A stretch of 20,400 nucleotides of DNA, taken from positions 1 to 20,400 of the forward strand of contig JSYX01000623.1 in NCBI GenBank assembly GCA_000787465.1, given 5' to 3'. The notes below the pieces were generated by a model, which was not told the origin of the DNA, ran no database searches, and saw only the letters and a program-made list of their open reading frames with translations. The first letter of the stretch is position 1. Every line of letters starts with the position of its first letter. The position numbers were made by a program, and so were the translations under genes. Below, one piece after another: positions 1 to 7,035 of the stretch. The DNA is from Thermomucor indicae-seudaticae (lineage: Eukaryota; Mucoromycota; Mucoromycetes; Mucorales; Lichtheimiaceae).

Positions 1-233
1 TTCTCTTTGCTGCAAATTATCGTTTCTCTTCTGCGTAAATCATTTTTATTTCTCTGCGCAAATTCTTCCGCAAATTTTGAAGAATAAACCTGTAAGCCAG
101 TGAAGACTGGATTTGCTCGGCGTTAATGAAAGAGCGGTATCATACTTCTTTCGAATTGGCGGACAATAATGCACCGAGGGTCTTGGAGCCACAAACAAGT
201 CTGTAACGAGGAATGGCAGGGTATATATATTTA

Positions 234-1254
234 TCAAGCATCATGGTATATCTGATATTCCAATAAAACGGGCAAGAACTTCCACAACGAAAACTCTGGC
301 CAGTAACAATTGACAAATTGTATTTGACAGCGATCGCTTGCCTAATAAGCAATCCCATTGAGCCAAGAGTTTCCTTCTAATGCTGATCCGTTAAATTACC
401 TGCCACAATAAAAAGTCGCTTAACCGGATTTCACCGGATGTCCGAACAAGAATATCGAGCGGAGGACTCAAGGCCGTAAAGAGGCGATCTTGAATGGTTT
501 GCTCTGTAATCTCACTAATGCGAGCAAAAGGAATCATTGAGTGAATTGTATGTGCATGAGTATTTCTTTCCAGACATTTACTCTACGCTCATTTCATTAT
601 TCTCCACGCTTCGCACGGTCTCACGTATCGCTGTAGTCATCTCATGTCTCGATGTATACGGACAACAAACGTTAAAAATGCGTCTATTGACGAGTCGTTA
701 GTGGCAATATTTAAAACATCGTTCTCTCCCTCTCTCTCTCTCACTTTTTATTGTTCTTTGTTCGTTCCATGACCTGGACGGCCAAATCTGCCACATCTTG
801 AGGTAACCGACTAAGATCACCACAAACCCGAACGCCAATCTGGTACTCGTCAACCAAATGGCTTTTGGACATCTCCAGTTTAGCAATTACTCTGGGTTAC
901 AATGACAGAAACGACGACTCACTTGTTTTCGCAAAAGCTAGAAAACGCTTCTCGAAACAGTTGCATCAGGTAGGCCACTTCTTCCTCGGATCGCTTAAAA
1001 TTTTCAATGCTGAATGCATAAACCGTGACAGCCTCCACGCCGAGTCGCATGCATATCTCGAGGACCTTCTCAAGCTGTTTGAAGCCTTCATAATGACCGA
1101 ATCGGGTACTCTCAGCACCAGCCTTGCGAGCAAAGCGTCGATTTCCATCAAGAATGAAACCGATATGGCGCGGGATTTTGCCTTTGCTGAGCACTGCAAT
1201 CGTCGCTCGCTCTAGTGTGTCACATGCAGTCTGATAAAGCGATGAAAATGGCAT
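234..1254 (-). CDS. RER2: Dehydrodolichyl diphosphate synthase (cis-prenyltransferase), 5 exons, 257 aa
   Basis: Cis-prenyltransferase that extends farnesyl diphosphate with isopentenyl diphosphate to make the dolichol precursor for glycosylation at the ER. Inferred exons, in transcript order: 923-1254, 745-861, 582-683, 400-514, 234-341. Introns are 58-67 nt, all GT-AG, and the joined frame is 774 nt. Visible family motifs: [11 protein letters not shown] near residues 32-42 with catalytic Asp36, the [11 protein letters not shown] block near 78-88, CCPYTSRHE near 157-164, [15 protein letters not shown] near 208-222 and [10 protein letters not shown] near 235-244. The start is the first in-frame ATG; the open frame extends upstream only through GTG codons. 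Length is close to yeast Rer2 and shorter than human DHDDS. The family often acts with a Nus1/NgBR partner, not seen here. Only 81 bp separate this start from the stop of the upstream gene. The function call is secure; intron 1 was chosen by homology. Confidence 0.93.
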
Positions 1255-1331
1255 CAGAAAAGGAAAGAGAAATGACTCCGCATCAAAATGCGGCACCACT
1301 TAAATACAAAAAATATCTTTGATAGGTACTT

Positions 1332-1337
1332 TTTATT
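1332..1337 (-). terminator. Poly(A) signal AATAAA overlapping the regulator's stop codon
   Basis: On the minus strand the stop TAA runs directly into TAAAAAG, forming AATAAA. With only 81 bp to the next ATG, cleavage probably falls just before or inside the 5' leader of the prenyltransferase gene. Confidence 0.4.
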
Positions 1338-3696
1338 ACGATTGCTTTTCATGTTGATCGATAAAATGCATCATGCCATGATCTGCCAGGAACTCATTAA
1401 GGCACGCCGTGAGATCATTGGGTAATCCTTGGTAATTTACACTGGTGGATGCCAGGACACGAATGATACGATGAATCATCGCCTTGGCATGCTCCCGAGC
1501 TGGCTCATCATCCTTGCTGAGGACGTTGCGGCAGTAGATGGTAGATGCTTGGTAGATACAATTGACGAATTGTTGGCAGACGCACCAGCCATAGCGTTCT
1601 GTGATGGCTTCAGCGTAGAGGACGATCCGGTTTGCTGCGTCAGTGCAGATGGCATGAGAACGATGGATACGTTGTTGAGGTAGTGCAGGGGTATGATGGT
1701 TGGAGGACGAAGATGAGGAGGAAAGGGATATCGGCGGAGAGATGGGCGAATCAAGTGGCGGCGTAACGGGTGAATGGTGTTGTGAGGACAAAAAGGTCTT
1801 GTGAAGCAGGATCCACTGAGTCTGATATTGCAGCATGAGGAGCAGACCCGACTGAGCCTGCAGTGTTTCAGGCGGCGTTGGATGCCTTTCCCTTGCCGGT
1901 TTGCTATTATCATCCAACGGCATAGGTGGATCAACACGGTAGTATTCCGGGAGCCGACCATACCACTGCGCCAGCGCAATTTCAATGGCCTGTATCCGCT
2001 TTGCCCATCGGACAGACAACTCGCCAGTAGTAGTCATGTGATGCTTTGCATGATGATATTGCTCGTAATCTCTTAATAATCGCCGCGTCCTTTTGCCGAT
2101 CCTTGCTAGCTCCAGCAAATGTACAAAGTATGTTTCTTTCACTACCATGTTATCATCGCAACCACCTTCGCCATTCGCCTTGAGGATCTTGTTCAGCTCA
2201 ATCACCTCGTAAAAGTCAATATCGCATTCGTTATCCATCACTAACTCTGGGTCGCCCGAATACACAGACGTCGTCACGTCGTTGTAATAAAGAACCATAA
2301 ACAACTTTAGGTATTTCTTTCGCAAGACGCGATCCTCAGGCAACCTGGACCGCTGGTGCATACCCATTTCTAGCATCATCCGGAACGCGAGGCTGATGTA
2401 TATTCGAGCTTGAGAGTGTCTTTTACAGACCATGCAGAACATGGCGAGATTCATGAGCGTTTCTAGCGTGGCACAATCTGGCGTATCAAAGAATTCCATG
2501 AGCGACTCACGCGCACGATCATAGTAATAGTACGCGATATCGAGTGCGTTGGCACAGGCATTTCTGTCGTGCCGGATAACGTGCAGGAACACGATGGCAA
2601 GCCCGGAGTCGATGCACACCTGATTCCGCTTGGGGTCGCCTGACCGATCCCAGAACGTATACCAATCGCACGAGAACTTGGGGTGCAGGCAGTCCCAGTA
2701 GACCTGACAAATGTAGTTGAGCACGCTCGGGGATACGTCTTCCGTTAGACGACTCAAGTCCATTTCGCAATGTTTGTAGTTTTCAAGACAAGTCTGCGGG
2801 CGACGGCCGATGGCGATGTGCCAGTATTCTGTGGATGGATCCGTCTCGAGTGGATCTACCCAGACTGACACGCTGTCTGAAGAATCTATGGACGCATCAT
2901 CCGTGTCTTCCTCTTCCGCAGAGGGATCGTTGAGCCTACTTGTCGTTGACGGTGTAATAGACATCGATGGCTGTTCTTCTGCAAACGCGCGAATCTTGCG
3001 TACTGCATCCACGAGTTGCTCGATCGACGTTATATTAGTCTCTAACCGTAGTGAATTGCCTGGTTGAAAAGAAAGAGTCCACTGCATCGGTTTCCTGTTC
3101 ATATCCTCACAAGACTTGGCCCATGACTGGAACAGTTGAGGCGTAATTTGAGGTGCCGCTGACGATTGCTGTTGCTGTTGCTGTTCCTGGGCTTTCATTT
3201 CTGCGCGGCGTTTATTAAGCTGACGTGATGCCTTGTCCAGTTCTTTCGTCATCCGCGCTAAAACGGGTGTCGTTTTTTCGATCCAAGATTCAATCTCATA
3301 AAACGTTATTTGCAAGGAATCAAGTTCATCCTGTTGAGACTTCTTCTCTTTAACTATATTCCGTGCTTCTGCGTTCAAACGTGATTTAGATCGTTTTCCA
3401 GAGGATTGAACTTTTGCAGATGCTCCCATATCTACCAGAAGCATGGATGACGTTATCAAAAGAAGAGGGAGAGAGAGGGAGAGAGAAAAGAGATGGGAAA
3501 AAGAAAAGAGAGAAAGGATTTCTAATTTTGGTTTTAGGTTACCATGGATTACCTCGGTATCTAATTGTTTTCGTGTTGATTGGTAACCAGAACTTTTTCG
3601 TCCCCGCTCCGCTAAATGCTTTCGTGTCTTGAACAGGCAGAAACTTCTTTTAATGTTTCCATGCGCAGCAAAATGCTCAGATTCGACCGGCTCCAT
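1336..3696 (-). CDS. Fungal_trans-domain transcription regulator lacking a visible Zn2Cys6 cluster
   Basis: Probable nuclear regulator. The central part, from LNYICQVYWDCLHPKF through ARIYISLAFRMMLEMGMHQ, matches the fungal middle homology region (Fungal_trans family). Before it come a basic, Lys/Arg-rich segment, a predicted coiled coil (ELDKASRQLNKRRAEMK), a six-Gln run and a Ser/Asp/Glu-rich stretch. A Ser/Pro/His-rich low-complexity stretch lies in the C-terminal third. I propose exons 3543-3696 and 1336-3431 around a pyrimidine-rich 111-nt intron (donor ATG|GTAACC, acceptor GGTAG), giving 749 aa. The whole frame stays open through the intron, so initiation at 3429 (697 aa) with an untranslated leader is equally possible. 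I looked for C-X2-C-X6-C upstream to about 4.4 kb in this strand and found none. AATAAA overlaps the TAA stop. Domain class is confident; the 5' structure and target genes are not. Confidence 0.8.
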   Translation of the reverse strand: MEPVESEHFAAHGNIKRSFCLFKTRKHLAERGRKSSGYQSTRKQLDTEVIHGNLKPKLEILSLFSFSHLFSLSLSLPLLLITSSMLLVDMGASAKVQSSGKRSKSRLNAEARNIVKEKKSQQDELDSLQITFYEIESWIEKTTPVLARMTKELDKASRQLNKRRAEMKAQEQQQQQQSSAAPQITPQLFQSWAKSCEDMNRKPMQWTLSFQPGNSLRLETNITSIEQLVDAVRKIRAFAEEQPSMSITPSTTSRLNDPSAEEEDTDDASIDSSDSVSVWVDPLETDPSTEYWHIAIGRRPQTCLENYKHCEMDLSRLTEDVSPSVLNYICQVYWDCLHPKFSCDWYTFWDRSGDPKRNQVCIDSGLAIVFLHVIRHDRNACANALDIAYYYYDRARESLMEFFDTPDCATLETLMNLAMFCMVCKRHSQARIYISLAFRMMLEMGMHQRSRLPEDRVLRKKYLKLFMVLYYNDVTTSVYSGDPELVMDNECDIDFYEVIELNKILKANGEGGCDDNMVVKETYFVHLLELARIGKRTRRLLRDYEQYHHAKHHMTTTGELSVRWAKRIQAIEIALAQWYGRLPEYYRVDPPMPLDDNSKPARERHPTPPETLQAQSGLLLMLQYQTQWILLHKTFLSSQHHSPVTPPLDSPISPPISLSSSSSSSNHHTPALPQQRIHRSHAICTDAANRIVLYAEAITERYGWCVCQQFVNCIYQASTIYCRNVLSKDDEPAREHAKAMIHRIIRVLASTSVNYQGLPNDLTACLNEFLADHGMMHFIDQHEKQS
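3166..3186 (-). repeat. CAG/CAA repeat coding for six glutamines
   Basis: Alternating CAG and CAA codons on the minus strand encode six consecutive Gln after a Gln-Glu pair, between the coiled coil and the middle homology region of the regulator. Poly-Gln is common in fungal transcription factors; the mixed codons suggest it is less slippage-prone than a pure CAG run. Confidence 0.8.
3461..3517. repeat. GA-rich (CT-rich on minus) tract in the putative regulator intron
   Basis: About 57 bp almost purely of A and G on the plus strand. On the coding minus strand it is a polypyrimidine tract ending near the TAG acceptor at 3432, which supports reading this stretch as an intron or a 5' leader rather than as protein. 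Confidence 0.7.
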
Positions 3697-3768
3697 GCGA
3701 ACGGGGTATCCTTTAACCGTGGAATGGATACAGCCTCGTTTCAACAGTGAGGCGGATTCCAACCTCGA

Positions 3769-3781
3769 CCTTGGACCAAGG
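3769..3781. promoter_or_regulatory. 13-bp palindrome CCTTGGACCAAGG upstream of the regulator
   Basis: A perfect inverted repeat, CCTTGG and CCAAGG around one A, 73-85 bp upstream of the ATG at 3696. Such short-spaced repeats can bind dimeric regulators, including the gene's own product, but nothing beyond symmetry supports this. Confidence 0.2.
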
Positions 3782-5740
3782 TTCCTCTTTTGTTTAGCTT
3801 GCTGCGATGTCTTTCTAATTTTCTTCCCTCCTCAAACCCACATAATGAGACAACAAAAAGATCCTGACGACCATTTCCCACTAACGCATTTCCCAATCAA
3901 CCCAACAGAAACTCAGCCAAGATAATCCAAAACCTTATCGTTTGTTATCCACATACAGCAGTTAACCCATTTCACAGCCAAAGAATTTTGGGGCGTTATA
4001 CACTTGAGATCAACTTAAGGCTTGTATGAAGGTCTCAAAATCATACGAGGCGAAAGGGAAGGGTCATTGAGACGAAGTCTATTGGAGGAGACAAATCCAT
4101 AAACCTATTACTCAGAGATCTTCCTACTTTGTCAACACATCTTTGCCAAAAGGACCCGCACTGACGGCTTGAGTAGCCTCCAAAATGGGCCTTTTTGAAA
4201 ACCTGCCGGTTCGGCTTCCTTTGTCGTTTGTGCCCAGCGTTTCTGCATTCCGGATACTGCAAGTGTGAATAAGTAAGCGTTCGCACATGGCAGCATAGCG
4301 ATGGATTCCACCAGCGTTCACGGAATTGCAGCTATAAATGGCATTTCTACGTGGTAAGCATCTTTTCCTCTTCACAGTGGTCCGGTCTCCGGCCTAAAGC
4401 CAGAGCGGGTACATACCCTGCAATGTTCTGGTTCTTCAGAACCCTATTTCAGAATGTCGACTGCTTGGGGCCATTGTCTATGTCTGGCCAACAGCAATTG
4501 CTCTTGAAACTGTACCATATCTTGATTCATGCACAAGAGCTGGCTTGCCTTGAGTTAGAGCAATTGTGGCATCACTCAGATCCATGATTCACACAGACAT
4601 TCGCTCATTTGGAATCCTTCCCTCAACACAGACGCAAACCTCTCTGAAGGCAGATTTCAGTGCTCTTACGTCTCAAAACCTTCGAAGCAGAGGCCCGGCT
4701 GCCATTGTTCTCCCTCGAGACGCCCCTGCCTTCCGCAATTGCTTCACTTCAAAATCGAAATGAACGTACCCCAAAGTTACGTGGTCGCCGACACACCACA
4801 GAGATCGCTTTTCACTCTACATCAGTCGCAAGTCCATGGTCTGCTGCCTTGCAGGGACCTTCTCGAACGCTTGCTCGCCTCGGAGGAGCCTGGTGAAAGG
4901 AGGTGTTACTCATACGTATTACGTCAGCGAACGGTGTTGAGCTGGTATTCGTTCCTCGCCGTTGCCTGCTTTGCTCGATCGCTTCTTGTACCATGTTTTG
5001 CGCAATTTCAGGCTCTTATGTGATCGACACAAGTTGGCAGTCGGGTTGAGTCTGGCCCCGAATAACGTAACTTGCTCTGCATGCCACAACACTATCTCGA
5101 TGGCCTCCCTGATTTGTACGGGCGTTGCCTTGGTGGGGCGTCATTTCTATGATTCTGTGTGTTCTATAGCAATTTAGAAAGAGCAAGATGCCTCCAATTG
5201 CAAACGCGAACGCCGAATTCGCTCGATGGATCTCGACGAAACCCTTTCCTGTAACAGCTCTTTTCAAACAAAATCGTTAGTTTCCTTGTTCGTAATATTT
5301 ATACTCTTATCATTTGCATATGCTTCATCTTTCTTGCTTATTATTTCAAGAAGAAAACTGGTATTAAAATGCCATACGTATGCATGTTCTACAAATCTTC
5401 TCGCTTATCGATCGATTAAACTTTATTTAATGTCCAATGCGCTATCTCTTTATTAATAACTATGAGCGGTATCATTGGTAATAGACATTGTATGTAACAA
5501 ACGAAGCCACATGACGTACGTATGCAATCTCTCACTGTCATCAATTTGATGCTTCAATATAACATTTCAGGTACTTTCCTGAAACTATCATGGGGAGGAA
5601 GAAGTGCATCCAATCGTAAAATTTCTTGTGTCGCCCCACAATTGTCTGGGTTACTTGTGTTACCATTCAGAAGCCGCCATCAAGTCGGAATCTGTGTTTC
5701 CGTAGCGGTAAACAAAAGCGTCGATCATCTGAAACGATAA
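3782..5740. other. Intergenic stretch without a supportable gene
   Basis: About 2 kb with only short overlapping reading frames in several phases, none showing a family motif, and many beginning without ATG. One plus-strand frame (4760-5023, 87 aa from ATG) ends in a hydrophobic segment, but I see no homology and no splice context. The part from 5240 to 5470 is AT-rich. I found no terminal inverted repeats, tRNA or other RNA gene. It may hold promoters for the flanking genes or decayed sequence. Confidence 0.6.
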
Positions 5741-5828
5741 GGAGACAGCGACTTTTTTAAGTCATGTCCTTTTCTGCTTCTTCTCTCTTGTTTTCTGCCC
5801 CTTCTTTTTTCTTTCTGATCCTTAATAG
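5741..5828 (+). promoter_or_regulatory. Pyrimidine-rich leader of the aquaglyceroporin gene
   Basis: About 75 bases of mostly C and T, with runs such as CTTCTTTTTTCTTTC, lead up to the ATG at 5829. This is typical of fungal core promoters and transcription start regions. No clear TATA box is seen just upstream. Confidence 0.45.
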
Positions 5829-6993
5829 ATGACTCAAAGCGCTTTCGATTGGGTAAATCGTGCAGGCTTAAAAAAACCATCATCTGCAACGTCGTCCACG
5901 CTGGATGAAGAAAGAGAACCACTGGTACCGCCGGAATGCAGAGTGCACACAGGTAAGATAGATCAACAAACATCCTTTCTCTCTTACCCATGACAGCAGA
6001 TCTTGTTTTACCAAACGGTGCAGAGCCGCCGTCTTTGCCCAATCCATTGATACGGCGATTTCGGAATTTCCGAAACAAGGTAAAAATGCTCCAAGTGGGA
6101 AAGGCACCATTTGTTTACTCATACCTGCGCTATCAGCATCGTGAATTCCTTGCCGAGTTCATCGGAACATTGATCTTGGTTCTCTTGATTGACGGTGTCG
6201 CAGCTGAACAAACACTCAATATTGGACCCAAGTCATGGCTGACCTCGTCCTTTGGAACAGGTGATGACCCTCACCGCAGAACCTGTATTTGTTCCTGTTC
6301 CTAATATTTCTATCTAGGTCTTGCGGTCCTATTTGCCATCACAGTATCGGGTCACATTTCGGCAAGTAGAAAAAATTTCTGTGATGATATCCCCTCCTAG
6401 ATTGACTGACACACACATATCAGGGCGCCCACATTAATCCTGCAGTCACCTTGACTTTCTGGGTGTTTTCTGGTTTCCCAACACGGAAGCTGTTCAGCTA
6501 CATTACAGCGCAGTTCCTTGGCGCTTTTGCAGGTGCTGCTCTGCTGTATTCGATGATTTATCCAGCACTCAATGAATTTGACGGAGGCGTGCGGCAGATT
6601 TTGGGAGAGCACGGCACGGCAGGCGTTTTTGCAACGTATCCGCCACTTTATGTCGGATTTGGCGCGGCTGTGGCTTCAGAAATCATTGGCACCGCGATCC
6701 TGTTACTCTTGATTATGGTGACTGGTCATCCCAACAACATGCCGTTCCATAACATCCAGGGCTTCATGATCGCGGCCGGTCTCATGGTTATCTCGATGGG
6801 CCTCGGCTACACCTCTGGCTTTTCACTGAATCCTGCACGTGATATTGGTCCGCGTCTCTTTACGGCCATTGCAGGCTGGGGTTCCGGTGTCTTCTCCGTG
6901 CATCATTATTATGCCTTTATACCCATGTTTGCCCCTATCCTCGGTGGTCTATTGGGCGGTGTTGTCTATACCATCTTTATTGATCACGCCTAA
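5829..6993 (+). CDS. Aquaglyceroporin (MIP family channel), 4 exons, 332 aa
   Basis: Membrane channel for glycerol and water. Inferred exons: 5829-5952, 6000-6260, 6318-6361, 6424-6993, joined frame 999 nt. Introns are 47, 57 and 62 nt; the third is GC-AG. The first pore half has FLAEFIGTLILVLLIDG followed by SGHISGAHINPAVT with the first NPA. The second has ASEIIGTAILLLLIM and GFSLNPARDIGPRLF with the second NPA. Asp after NPAR, plus GVFATYP, is the known mark of glycerol-conducting members such as GlpF. About six hydrophobic segments are visible. The ~90-residue N-terminal tail is acidic then basic (RRFRNFRNK) and probably cytosolic. Fungal homologues act in osmotic glycerol flux or uptake. 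It is the only plus-strand gene among the six and converges on CLPB. Start is the first ATG after a pyrimidine-rich leader; an ATG at 5990 lies inside intron 1. Confidence 0.94.
6362..6423 (+). other. GC-AG intron 3 of the aquaglyceroporin
   Basis: Donor TTTCG|GCAAGT, acceptor ATATCAG|GGC. Splicing here restores HISGAHINPAVT, one of the most conserved blocks of the family. The nearby GT (GTAGAA) would break the frame with the only usable acceptor. Seen directly in sequence and frame logic; transcript evidence is lacking. Confidence 0.85.
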
Positions 6994-6997
6994 AGTA

Positions 6998-7003
6998 AAT
7001 AAA
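6998..7003 (+). terminator. Poly(A) signal AATAAA after the aquaglyceroporin stop
   Basis: AATAAA begins 5 bases after the TAA. Cleavage 10-30 nt downstream would fall at about 7013-7033, right next to the stop codon of the convergent CLPB gene at 7036. Confidence 0.5.
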
Positions 7004-7035
7004 GCTCCTCTCTACGTCACTACTATTACTAGGTA

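Noticed and set aside
1..233. Minus frame continuing after the prenyltransferase stop
   Set aside because: It is out of frame with the conserved C-terminal exon and starts without ATG; treated as 3' flanking sequence.
721..744. CT microsatellite as a separate feature
   Set aside because: It lies at the 5' edge of prenyltransferase intron 2 and is short; nothing beyond simple sequence.
892..922. A 31-nt first intron in the prenyltransferase gene
   Set aside because: In frame, but far too short and adds ten non-conserved residues. The acceptor at 862 gives a 61-nt intron with a GCTAAAC branch-like site and better family alignment.
865..1215. Plus-strand open frame of 116 codons
   Set aside because: It is antisense to exons 1 and 2 of the prenyltransferase, whose motifs are unmistakable.
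3697..4380. Upstream exon with a Zn2Cys6 cluster for the regulator
   Set aside because: I searched the minus frames for C-X2-C-X6-C and found none; the few Cys codons are scattered.
4660..5177. Cluster of overlapping plus-strand frames of 71-94 codons
   Set aside because: Different phases, several without ATG, no conserved motif and no consistent splice sites joining them.
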